From: JBBRMQ01 sp038230775 | Lineage (GTDB): Bacteria; Acidobacteriota; Thermoanaerobaculia; Gp7-AA8 | Assembly (NCBI GenBank): GCA_038230775.1 | Contig: JBBRMQ010000261.1 | Coordinates: 1-5,698, forward strand | DNA: 5,698 nucleotides | Direction: 5' to 3' | In this document: positions 1 to 5,698 of the stretch, piece after piece | Layout of the letters: every line of letters begins with the position of its first letter | How positions within the stretch are numbered: position 1 is the first letter of the stretch | Program-made: the position numbers and the translations under genes | Notes under the pieces: model-generated | Database searches by the model: none | Told to the model about the DNA's origin: nothing | What the model saw: only the letters and a program-made list of their open reading frames with translations

Positions 1-1974
1 AAAGTACGGCAGAAAAAGTTCTTCCTTGTCGCGATCGGGAACACCGCGCCCGGGATCGGCGACTTCGATCACCACGCGATGGGGCGCGCGGCGCGCGGAC
101 ACCTGCACCTCGCCCGACTCGGTGGCCTCGACGGCATTCTTCAGGAGATTGCCGACCGCTCGCCGGATCTGTTCCGGATCGACGAGCAGCTCGATGTCGG
201 GATCGACGGTCACCGACACGCTCACTCCCGGCTTCACGTCGCGATAGAGGCTCGCCGCCTGCTGCAGGATCTCGGCGAGCCCAGCGTGCCGCAGATGCAC
301 CGCGGGCATGCGCGCGAATCGCGAGAACTCATCCACCATCCGCTTCAACTGACTGACCTCGGAGATGATCGTGCGCGTTCCCTCGTCGATCGCTTCGCCG
401 GCATCGCTGTCGCCGTTGCGGTACTTCTTCGCGATGCGCTCGGCCGAGAGTTGAATCGGCGTCAGCGGATTCTTGATCTCGTGCGCGATGCGGCGTGCGG
501 CTTCGTTCCAGGCCGCGAGCTTCTGCGCCTGCACGAGCTGCGTCGAATCCTCGATCGCCACCACCCACCCTTCGATCGTTCCGCCCGACAGTCGCTCCAC
601 TGCGAGCTCGAGATAGCGAAGCTCGCCGCGACGGATCAGCGTCACCTCGCGATTGCGCGCGCCGCCGCGGCCCGTCAGCTCGCGCAGTGCGTCGTGCAGC
701 ACTGACAGCTCGTCACCGAGGAATGCGCCGAGCGGAGCGCGAGTGGCCGGCTGGTCGATCTGCAGGATCTGCAGCGCCGAGCGGTTGATGCCGAGGAGCT
801 CGAAGGTGTCGGAGAAGGCGATGATGCCGGCCGAGACGCTGTCGAGCACCGTCGCGAAGTAGCGATTGGCGTGCGTCAGCGCCTGCCGCTGCTCGTCGAG
901 CTGCTGCGACATCTGATTGAACGAATCGATGAGGCGGCCGACTTCGTCCGTCGCCACCACCTCCACCCGCGATCCGTATTCACCCTCGGCCATCCTCCCC
1001 GTCGCTTCGGCGAGCGCCTTGATGGGAATGGTGATGCGACGCGAGGCGTAGATCGAGGTCCAGAGCGTGCCGAAGAGAATGGCGAGCGTTACGGCGAGAA
1101 AGAGCGAGGTCTGCGAAGCCTTGAGCGCCGGACGCTGCGAGTCGAGCTGGCGATAATTCTCGTTGGCGATGATGCTCTCGTCGATGAGCCGGCTCATGGC
1201 GATGGGAATGAACACGCCGGCGATGGCGACGTAGCGTGTGTTGCCGATGCGCGTGGCGGAGCGGATCCACTTGCCGCTGGCTCCAACGTCGAGCTTCACA
1301 GCGGAGCCGCGGCTGGCGACGTCGTCGAAGAATCGTTGCGATGGCTCGCCGACCTCCTGGATCGGCGCGCGCGGATTGGCGGCTACCTTCACGATCTCGC
1401 CGTCGCGATAGACGCCGACGAGATCGACCGAATGGAACCGCTGCATGCGCGTGAGCAGCGCGTCGATCTGAGCCGGATCGGTCGCCGCCGGCGACGCCGC
1501 AATCTCGCGCGCCGCATCCCCCGCGACGACGGCCGCCTGATCCTGCGCCATCTGCGCGATCGCCTCGCCGTTCTGCAGGATCGTGCGCACCGGCGTGTTG
1601 AACCAGCGGTCGATCGAGACGCGCAGCAGGTCCGTCGCGATGATGAAGAGCACGATGACCGGAACCAGCGACGTGGCCAGCCACGCCGCGACGAGCTTGG
1701 TCCGGAACCGCGAGCCGATGATCCCCCGCTGGCGCTCCAGCACCAGCTTGACGATGCCGCGCGGGAGGACGAAGACGATCCCGACGATCAGCAGCAGGTT
1801 GATGTTCCACAACACGAACAGCAGCACCTGGCTGCTCAGCGCCTCGGGTGAGAGCTCTTTCGTTTTCTGAACCGCGTAGTAGATGAGGCTCGTGGCGGCG
1901 AGGATGAGGACCGGAAGCGTGATGATGACGCGCGGATCTTTGCGATACCGCTCGACGATCTCGCGCGCTTTCAC
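1..1974 (-). CDS. NtrY-like transmembrane sensor histidine kinase (3' end cut by window edge)
   Basis: This is a membrane sensor kinase that should autophosphorylate on histidine and pass the phosphate to a response regulator, probably an NtrX-type sigma-54 activator encoded beyond the left edge. The 658 visible residues show four hydrophobic segments (about 17-34, 48-70, 92-113, 287-307). An extracytoplasmic sensing region of about 170 residues lies between the third and fourth. Then come HAMP (about 308-361), PAS (about 370-480) and HisKA, with motif AHEIKNPLTPIQLSAERI and phospho-acceptor H498. The ATPase domain has N-box NLLKNAVEA (609-617), G1 box DPGRGVP (640-646) and the F-box start LFLPYF, where the window ends; the G2 box and C-terminus are missing. 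The HisKA motif with the preceding QKLAAWNEAARRI is a strong NtrY signature. The GTG start overlaps the upstream TGA by 4 bp (GTGA) and has a GGAG ribosome site 8 bp ahead. Family assignment is firm. The signal sensed is unknown, and a nitrogen role should not be assumed. Confidence 0.93.
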   Translation of the reverse strand, partial: MKAREIVERYRKDPRVIITLPVLILAATSLIYYAVQKTKELSPEALSSQVLLFVLWNINLLLIVGIVFVLPRGIVKLVLERQRGIIGSRFRTKLVAAWLATSLVPVIVLFIIATDLLRVSIDRWFNTPVRTILQNGEAIAQMAQDQAAVVAGDAAREIAASPAATDPAQIDALLTRMQRFHSVDLVGVYRDGEIVKVAANPRAPIQEVGEPSQRFFDDVASRGSAVKLDVGASGKWIRSATRIGNTRYVAIAGVFIPIAMSRLIDESIIANENYRQLDSQRPALKASQTSLFLAVTLAILFGTLWTSIYASRRITIPIKALAEATGRMAEGEYGSRVEVVATDEVGRLIDSFNQMSQQLDEQRQALTHANRYFATVLDSVSAGIIAFSDTFELLGINRSALQILQIDQPATRAPLGAFLGDELSVLHDALRELTGRGGARNREVTLIRRGELRYLELAVERLSGGTIEGWVVAIEDSTQLVQAQKLAAWNEAARRIAHEIKNPLTPIQLSAERIAKKYRNGDSDAGEAIDEGTRTIISEVSQLKRMVDEFSRFARMPAVHLRHAGLAEILQQAASLYRDVKPGVSVSVTVDPDIELLVDPEQIRRAVGNLLKNAVEATESGEVQVSARRAPHRVVIEVADPGRGVPDRDKEELFLPYF

Positions 1975-2516
1975 GGCTTCGGCTCCGGCGCTGCGACGCG
2001 GATCGAGCTCCAGCGCGTCGAGAACTCCCACGGGATGAAGTACAGGAGCCATCCGCGCATGAGATCGGCCTTCACGCGAACGCGGAGCTTGTACGGAGGA
2101 CGCTCGCCGATGTCAAAGAGGTCGGGTTCGTCGATGTTCGTCATGTGGTGCTGCAGCGCGGCGAGGTCGTTGAACGTCTCCGAGCGCACCAGACGCCGGT
2201 CGCGGCGATAGTTCATGAGGTACTCGCGCGTGACGGAGTTGAAGGTGGCGATGACCTCGATGCGCGAGCGGCCGATGCCTTCGTCGAACCAGTTCGGCCG
2301 GTCGCGATAGATCTCGACGATGTAGGCGAAGCTCGTCGGCACGCCGCTCTGCAGCCCCTGAATAGTCTGCTCCCGCTCGAAACCGTGCTCGAGCGCGAAA
2401 TGCACCGAGACCTTGCTGCCGGTTACCGACGCGGTGAGGCGGTCGATCTTCGGATCAGCCGCGCGAGCGGTGGCCGCAAGGAGAAAGAGTATGGATACGA
2501 GAGCGGCGCGGCGCAC
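1971..2516 (-). CDS. Secreted DUF4390-like protein upstream of NtrY-type kinase
   Basis: This is a 181-residue protein with an N-terminal signal peptide: MRRAA, a hydrophobic core LVSILFLLAATA, and a likely cleavage near ARA/AD at residues 19-20. It is probably periplasmic. The mature part looks like an all-beta domain with the pattern of DUF4390 proteins: an early GLQSGVP segment, a middle TREYLMNY segment, and a late FIPWEFSTRW segment. From general knowledge, DUF4390 genes are often found directly upstream of NtrY-like kinases, as here; their function is unknown. The gap after lpxC is 30 bp, and the stop overlaps the kinase start by 4 bp. A role as periplasmic partner of the kinase sensor domain is inference. 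The GTG start is the only sensible choice: an in-frame TAA lies about 14 bp upstream and the signal peptide begins right at the GTG. No Shine-Dalgarno is visible; instead a 22-bp hairpin abuts the start codon. The DUF4390 assignment is from pattern memory and needs a profile search. Confidence 0.75.
   Translation of the reverse strand: MRRAALVSILFLLAATARAADPKIDRLTASVTGSKVSVHFALEHGFEREQTIQGLQSGVPTSFAYIVEIYRDRPNWFDEGIGRSRIEVIATFNSVTREYLMNYRRDRRLVRSETFNDLAALQHHMTNIDEPDLFDIGERPPYKLRVRVKADLMRGWLLYFIPWEFSTRWSSIRVAAPEPKP
1983..1986 (-). promoter_or_regulatory. Ribosome binding site for the NtrY-like kinase
   Basis: GGAG on the minus strand lies 8 bp ahead of the GTG at 1974-1972, inside the last codons of the upstream gene. 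With the GTGA overlap it supports the GTG start and suggests translational coupling of the two genes. The other gene starts in this window lack so clear a site. Confidence 0.6.
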
Positions 2517-2538
2517 GGTGTGGCTTTTTTACCACACC
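2517..2538. promoter_or_regulatory. Palindrome/hairpin directly before the DUF4390-like gene (copy 1 of 2)
   Basis: Perfect 7-bp arms GGTGTGG (2517-2523) and CCACACC (2532-2538) flank an 8-base spacer, which reads TAAAAAAG on the minus strand. It fills most of the 30-bp gap between the lpxC stop and the GTG start and ends exactly at the start codon. A near-identical palindrome is at 3554-3575. It could be a transcription factor operator, an RNA hairpin controlling translation, or a small dispersed repeat. No U-tract follows the stem in the direction of transcription, so a classic terminator is unlikely. Confidence 0.6.
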
Positions 2539-2546
2539 AACCGTCA

Positions 2547-3428
2547 TCAGGCGAACGCCGGCTCGGACGATGCGGCCTCGCCGAGGGCGTCGTCGGTCTG
2601 GGCGGCGGCCTGCAGCAAAGCCGCGACGAAGCGCGAATGCAGCGCGTGTCCGCCACGATTCGCGGTGATCTCGCCGACGATCGGACGCCCGAGCAGGGCG
2701 AGGTCGCCGAGGAGGTCGAGGATCTTGTGGCGGACGAATTCGTCGCGGAAGCGCAAGGGGCCGTTCGTCACGCCGCGGTCGTCGAGGACGATGCAGTTCT
2801 CCACTGAGCCGCCTCGCGCCAGGCCAGCGGCGCGAAGCTTCTCGACGTCTTTCATGAAACCGAACGTCCGCGCGGGCGCGACCTTCTTCAGGAAGCTGTC
2901 GTGGTGATAGTCGAAGTGGAACGACTGCCTGCCGATCGACGGATGATCGAAGTCGATCTTGTAATTGAGGATCAGGCGGTTGGACGGCTTCATGCGGATC
3001 GACTTGTCGCCATCCGTGATCTCGATCGTCTTGTTGAGGCGGAGCACGCGCACTTCAGCGTTCAGCTCGCGCACCCCGGCGGCGTCGATGAGGTGCATGA
3101 ACGGCAGGGCGCTGCCGTCCACAATGGGAACTTCGGGGCCGTCGATGTGAATCTCGAGATCGGTGATGCCGCACGCCATCACGGCGGACAGAAGGTGCTC
3201 GACGGTGCCGACCGAGACGTCATCACGACCGACGGTCGTCGCGTAGTCGAGAGCGGTGGTCGAAGCCTGCAGCGCCGGAATCCTCAGGCCGTGCAAGTCG
3301 GCGCGGACGAAGGTGATGCCGTTGCCCGCGTTCGCCGGCCGAAGCTCGACCGTGGTGTAGATGCCCGAGTGGAGGCCGATGCCGGTAATGCTGACGCTCG
3401 TGTTGATCGTCTTGCGCTGTGCGTACAT
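2547..3428 (-). CDS. lpxC: UDP-3-O-acyl-N-acetylglucosamine deacetylase LpxC
   Basis: This zinc enzyme removes the N-acetyl group from UDP-3-O-acyl-GlcNAc, the committed step of lipid A synthesis, in the cytoplasm. From the ATG the protein has 293 residues, close to the usual length of about 300. Visible hallmarks are TGIGLHSG near the N-terminus, TVEHLLSA with catalytic E77 and zinc ligand H78, VPIVDGSALPF, APARTFGF, and the zinc/catalytic segment HKILDLLGDL with H234, D238 and D242, followed by H261 in GGHALH. These match E. coli E78, H79, H238, D242, D246 and H265, so the enzyme should be active. I chose the ATG at 3428 because MYAQRKTI aligns with the family start. In-frame TTG (3440) and GTG (3434) lie just upstream, and no strong ribosome site decides between them. 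The gene ends in tandem TGA TGA stops after an Ala/Ser/Glu-rich tail. A DUF4390-like gene and an NtrY-like kinase follow, probably in the same transcript. Confidence 0.97.
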   Translation of the reverse strand: MYAQRKTINTSVSITGIGLHSGIYTTVELRPANAGNGITFVRADLHGLRIPALQASTTALDYATTVGRDDVSVGTVEHLLSAVMACGITDLEIHIDGPEVPIVDGSALPFMHLIDAAGVRELNAEVRVLRLNKTIEITDGDKSIRMKPSNRLILNYKIDFDHPSIGRQSFHFDYHHDSFLKKVAPARTFGFMKDVEKLRAAGLARGGSVENCIVLDDRGVTNGPLRFRDEFVRHKILDLLGDLALLGRPIVGEITANRGGHALHSRFVAALLQAAAQTDDALGEAASSEPAFA

Positions 3429-3502
3429 GTCCACGCCCAACCGAGCAGAGGGAGTGCCACGCAGCGCCTATTTGTTAAGTATCTTCGCTGCTTTAGGTTA
3501 GC

Positions 3503-3530
3503 TACTTACGTACATCCGGTTCTGCGTCAA
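3503..3530 (-). promoter_or_regulatory. Possible sigma-70-type promoter for lpxC
   Basis: On the minus strand, TTGACG (3530-3525) matches a -35 box in five of six positions. After a 16-bp spacer, TAAGTA (3508-3503) is only a weak -10. The predicted transcript would start near 3496 and give a leader of about 70 bases before the lpxC ATG. The surrounding 3470-3540 stretch is AT-richer than its neighbours. This is a weak call made by eye. The palindrome at 3554-3575 sits upstream of the -35 box, where an activator site could be. Confidence 0.3.
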
Positions 3531-3553
3531 TTTCGTGGTCGGAATGAGTCAGA

Positions 3554-3575
3554 GGTGTGGCTGAAATACCACACA
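3554..3575. promoter_or_regulatory. Palindrome upstream of lpxC (copy 2 of 2)
   Basis: Arms GTGTGG (3555-3560) and CCACAC (3569-3574) flank an 8-base spacer, which reads TATTTCAG on the minus strand. Compared with the palindrome at 2517-2538, both copies share GTGTGGTA on one side and AGCCACACC on the other, with only the four middle bases differing. It lies about 125 bp upstream of the lpxC ATG and upstream of the possible promoter. I saw no third copy in the window. Confidence 0.55.
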
Positions 3576-3598
3576 GTTGGGATGTTGAGACGTTGGGA
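3575..3598. repeat. Three degenerate 8-bp tandem repeats
   Basis: Three consecutive octamers AGTTGGGA, TGTTGAGA and CGTTGGGA (consensus NGTTGRGA) lie in the smpB-lpxC gap, between the palindrome at 3554-3575 and the heptamer hairpin at 3611-3670. The next eight bases, AGGTTTCA, may be a decayed fourth unit. The array has no visible coding content and is probably part of a repeat-rich intergenic element. Confidence 0.5.
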
Positions 3599-3610
3599 AG
3601 GTTTCAAATG

Positions 3611-3670
3611 CAGAAGGCAGAATTCAGAAATGAACCAAGCGTGAGCCTTCATTCTGCATTCTGCATTCTG
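3611..3670. repeat. Large imperfect hairpin made of inverted heptamer repeats
   Basis: The right arm (3648-3670) begins TT and then has three exact copies of CATTCTG. The left arm (3611-3634) has three degenerate units of the complement: CAGAAGG, CAGAATT and CAGAAAT. The arms pair over about 23 bp with two mismatches and one bulged base around a 13-base loop (3635-3647). The hairpin lies 25 bp past the smpB stop, so it could slow or end smpB transcription or protect the mRNA 3' end. No T-run follows in the smpB direction, so an intrinsic terminator is not well supported. Its low-complexity build looks more like a dispersed intergenic repeat. Confidence 0.6.
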
Positions 3671-3695
3671 TGAGTCGGACTTCCCACCTTCTCAT

Positions 3696-4163
3696 CTATC
3701 CCCGACTCTTCATCGCCGCCGCCGCTTCCCGATCTGCTTCTTTGCCTTTCTCCGCAGCACGCTTGTCATACAGCTTCTTCCCTCGGACAACCGCAATCTC
3801 CGCCTTCACCTTGCCGCCTTTGAAATACAGCCGCAGCGGAACGATGGTCAGGCCTTTCTCCACCAGTTGCACGTGCAGCTTCTCGATTTCGCTCTTGTGG
3901 AGGAGCAGTTTGCGCTTGCGCTCGGGATCGTGGTTTTCGCGGTTGCCGTGTGTATAGGGAGAGATGTGTGCGGAAAACAGGTAGGCCTCGCCGCGCTCGA
4001 CGTGGACGTAGCTGTCTTTGAGCTGAGCCCGCCCTTCACGCAACGACTTCACTTCGGTTCCGGTCAGGGCGATGCCCGCCTCGAACTTCTGGAGCACGAA
4101 GTAGTCGTGGTACGCCTTCTTGTTCGAGGCGATGAGCTTTTCGCCGGAGTCGGGCTTGGCCAT
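3696..4163 (-). CDS. smpB: SsrA-binding protein SmpB
   Basis: SmpB binds tmRNA and carries it to ribosomes stalled on broken mRNA, where trans-translation tags the unfinished protein for degradation. The 155-residue length is normal. Family signatures appear in order: ASNKKAYHDYF (12-22), AGIALTGTEVKSLREG (29-44), LKDSYVHVERGEAYLF (48-63), HISPYTHGNRENHDPERKRKLLLHK (66-90, interrupted here only by ordinary variation), the KGLTIVPLRLYFKGGKVK core, and GKKLYDKR (128-135). A basic/acidic C-terminal tail follows, the part known to fold as a helix in the decoding centre. The ATG at 4163 gives the standard N-terminus, with no evident Shine-Dalgarno. It starts 24 bp after the membrane glycosyltransferase gene, so read-through from it is likely, although the two functions are unrelated. 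No ssrA (tmRNA) gene is visible in the window. Confidence 0.97.
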   Translation of the reverse strand: MAKPDSGEKLIASNKKAYHDYFVLQKFEAGIALTGTEVKSLREGRAQLKDSYVHVERGEAYLFSAHISPYTHGNRENHDPERKRKLLLHKSEIEKLHVQLVEKGLTIVPLRLYFKGGKVKAEIAVVRGKKLYDKRAAEKGKEADREAAAAMKSRG

Positions 4164-4187
4164 GGATGTGCGGCGCGTGATTGTAGT

Positions 4188-5698
4188 TCAGCGCCGGACA
4201 GCGTCGCGTGCCCGCGCCAGCGCGCGTTCGCGTGTGATCGGGTCATGCAGTGCGTCGAGTTGCCTGGCGAACGCCGGATTGCTTTCCACGACCGTCGATA
4301 ACGCCAGCACCTCTGCGTCGCCCGGCGCCTCCGCCCGAGCGCGCGCGATCTGCGGGAGCGCATCGCGACCAAGTCGCAACAACGCCCGGGCACGGTAGTA
4401 CGCGATGGAACTGACGCCGCGCGTGCGACGGAACGGGTGAAAGTCGATCGACTGCAGGCGTTCGAGAATCTGATCCGCGGTCGCCGCATCGCCGGACTGC
4501 AGCAGGGCGATGGCGATGGAGAACGATCGCGACGGCGAGCTCGCGCGACTCAATTCGCGAAGAGCGACGGGATGCAGCACGTTCGGCGGCGATGGTGGGA
4601 CGCTTTCGGGCAACCACGTGGCGGCGGTGGCCGGATCGTTCGCCGCCATGGCGCGACCCGTTTCGAACGTCGCCGTCCAGAGATAGTCATCTTCGCGCTG
4701 CAGGTCGCCTTGAATGCTCAGCGCGATCGCGACGAGCATCACCAACGCGATCGCGACGATCGACCGCCATCGCGTCGCCACAGCGACTCCGCCGAGGATC
4801 GCGAGGCTGATGAGAAGAGGATTGCGGTGGCGCGCAGTGACGAAGAACGCGACCGGCGATACCGCGGCGCAGACGGTGTAGATGAGAATCGGCGCGAGGT
4901 CTCGCCGGGCGCGCATGCCGGCGATCGCCAACGGCATCAGCAGCGCCCACGAGATCCAGAGTCCGCCGAGGGCGCGCGACTTCAGTACCATCGAAGGAAC
5001 GTCGTAGGCGTCGTACGCGGAAACCAGCAGCCGCATCTTCCGCAACACGAGAGTGATCGCTCGCGCGGGATACGTCGCGGCGAACGACATCGCCTTCTGT
5101 GACCAGTAGCGGTTCGCCTCCTCGCGGCTCAGTTGCCGTCCGAGGGCTCGCGACGCGACGATGCGATAGGCAACGTGCATCGTGTCCGAGCCGGGAATCG
5201 TGGGCTCGATGTCTTTGACGATGCGCGGCGCAACGCCCTCGTAACCGGTAGCATTCGGATTCATCCCCTCGTAGAAGACGGTGCCCGGATCCATGAGCAG
5301 CATGCTTCCGGTCATCGCCCGATTCGCCAGCAGCACTGCGAACACCGGCAGCATCAATCCGATCAGAAACCCGAGCGCTCCACTGGGGCGGGGGGCTCTC
5401 AGCCCGCCGGCGGCCCGAGAGGCCGCAGCCCCAGAAAGCACGAGCCACGCGAACAGCGCCAACGCAGCGAGGAGAGCGACCGGACGAAACGCCGCGGCCG
5501 CACCGAACGCCAGACCCGACGCAAAGAGCGTCGATCCACGTGTGCTGATGATCAACATCAATCCGAGCGCGCTGAACAGAAGCAGGAATGTCTCGGGCTC
5601 GAGATCGGTCGCATTCACGAGCGCCGCCTTGCTGCCGAGGATGAGGATGGATGCTGCGATGGCGGCCGTTGCACCCTGCAACCGATACGCGATCGAGG
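4188..5698 (-). CDS. GT39/ArnT-like membrane protein with C-terminal TPR-like region (5' end cut by window edge)
   Basis: The reading frame stays open to the right edge, so the true start and the N-terminal catalytic part are outside; about 503 C-terminal residues are visible. Numbering from position 5681, there are hydrophobic segments at about 4-20, 30-47, 51-84, 102-120, 240-256, 262-281 and 287-323. The pattern LEPETFLLLFSALGLML followed by ASGLAFGAAAAFRPVALL resembles the middle of GT39/ArnT-type lipid-linked sugar transferases, and TARHRNPLL resembles their RYRLP-like segment. The loop at about 130-230 (SREEANRYWSQKAMSF, YPARAITLVLRKMRLL) is typical of membrane glycosyltransferases that carry TPRs. 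Residues about 385-497 form an amphipathic helical stretch with TPR-like spacing (ALLQSGDAATADQILERL, ARALLRLGRDALPQIARA). The likely role is transfer of a sugar from a polyprenyl carrier to an envelope or protein acceptor, but the catalytic acidic residues cannot be seen. Residues about 83-99 are encoded by a 52-bp palindrome. Confidence 0.75.
   Translation of the reverse strand, partial: SIAYRLQGATAAIAASILILGSKAALVNATDLEPETFLLLFSALGLMLIISTRGSTLFASGLAFGAAAAFRPVALLAALALFAWLVLSGAAASRAAGGLRAPRPSGALGFLIGLMLPVFAVLLANRAMTGSMLLMDPGTVFYEGMNPNATGYEGVAPRIVKDIEPTIPGSDTMHVAYRIVASRALGRQLSREEANRYWSQKAMSFAATYPARAITLVLRKMRLLVSAYDAYDVPSMVLKSRALGGLWISWALLMPLAIAGMRARRDLAPILIYTVCAAVSPVAFFVTARHRNPLLISLAILGGVAVATRWRSIVAIALVMLVAIALSIQGDLQREDDYLWTATFETGRAMAANDPATAATWLPESVPPSPPNVLHPVALRELSRASSPSRSFSIAIALLQSGDAATADQILERLQSIDFHPFRRTRGVSSIAYYRARALLRLGRDALPQIARARAEAPGDAEVLALSTVVESNPAFARQLDALHDPITRERALARARDAVRR
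5383..5434. repeat. 52-bp imperfect palindrome inside the membrane glycosyltransferase gene
   Basis: Two 26-bp half-sites meet at a GCCGGC centre. Comparing the left half with the reverse complement of the right half gives 21 of 26 matches, including an exact outer CTGGGGC and an inner CTCTC block. It is in frame and encodes a Gly/Ala/Arg/Pro-rich stretch (GAAASRAAGGLRAPRP) in a loop between two membrane segments. It looks like a small palindromic element inserted without breaking the frame, similar in principle to the palindromic elements known inside Rickettsia genes. Insertion is inference; a chance GC-rich palindrome is less likely at this length. Confidence 0.6.

Noticed and set aside
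79..705. Long open frame on the plus strand
   Set aside because: It lies entirely antisense to the PAS, HisKA and ATPase regions of the kinase, which have clear conserved motifs. The translation is Arg/His-rich with no recognisable domain, as expected from a GC-rich shadow frame.
980..1810. 276-codon minus-strand open frame inside the kinase gene
   Set aside because: It is a shifted frame of the same strand. The true kinase frame runs unbroken through it with recognisable domains, while this one yields Arg/His-rich sequence.
871..1851. 326-codon open frame on the plus strand
   Set aside because: It is antisense to the kinase N-terminal half. The product is very rich in Arg, Asp and His with no domain, while the minus-strand frame gives membrane segments and HAMP.
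3429..3440. Upstream TTG or GTG start for lpxC
   Set aside because: Possible, but the extra four residues are not part of the family N-terminus and no ribosome site favours them, so the ATG at 3428 is preferred.
2145..3644. Plus-strand open frames opposite the DUF4390-like gene and lpxC
   Set aside because: They are antisense to genes with strong motifs, without a ribosome site or any recognisable protein feature.
3672..3708. Inverted repeat GAGTCGG/CCGACTC around the smpB stop
   Set aside because: Only 7 bp with a 23-base loop, no T-run and partly within coding sequence; too weak to call a terminator.
4612..4621. CCACGTGG palindrome
   Set aside because: It is a short 8-bp palindrome within coding sequence, expected by chance in GC-rich DNA, and does not match the GTGTGG palindromes.
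4437..5102. Plus-strand open frame opposite the membrane glycosyltransferase gene
   Set aside because: The product is an Arg/Asp/Glu/Gln-rich shadow of a hydrophobic minus-strand protein.

Overview
The window is GC-rich DNA from a Gram-negative (outer-membrane) bacterium. All five protein-coding genes are on the minus strand and closely packed, so they are best read from high to low coordinates. LpxC implies lipid A synthesis. The NtrY-type kinase, the DUF4390-like secreted protein and a membrane glycosyltransferase with a C-terminal TPR-like region fit Acidobacteriota (for example Thermoanaerobaculia-like lineages) or a neighbouring phylum. That placement is inferred from gene content and style and was not tested.

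Layout in transcription order. (1) 5698-4188: the C-terminal part of a polytopic membrane protein resembling GT39/ArnT-like glycosyltransferases, ending in a helical TPR-like region. Its start lies beyond the right edge, and its coding sequence contains a 52-bp imperfect palindrome at 5383-5434. (2) 4163-3696: smpB, complete, the tmRNA-binding protein of trans-translation, 24 bp after the previous gene. (3) 3695-3429: an AT-richer intergenic stretch, the only sizeable non-coding region. It holds a large hairpin built of inverted heptamer repeats, a short run of degenerate octamers, a GTGTGG/CCACAC palindrome and a possible promoter. (4) 3428-2547: lpxC, complete, with all catalytic and zinc-binding residues. 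(5) 2516-1971: a small secreted DUF4390-like protein. (6) 1974-1: an NtrY-like sensor histidine kinase, complete at its N-terminus and cut by the left edge inside its ATPase domain.

lpxC, the DUF4390-like gene and the kinase look like one operon: a 30-bp gap, then a 4-bp GTGA stop/start overlap. This places the first committed enzyme of lipid A synthesis in one transcript with a membrane sensor and a putative periplasmic partner. A response regulator of the NtrX/sigma-54 activator type would be expected just beyond the left edge.

The least explained feature is a pair of near-identical palindromes, one about 125 bp upstream of lpxC and one directly against the GTG start of the DUF4390-like gene. 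They share both arms and the first and last two bases of the loop. They could be a shared operator, an RNA hairpin, or two copies of a dispersed small repeat. I saw no tRNA, rRNA, CRISPR array, transposase or prophage gene.
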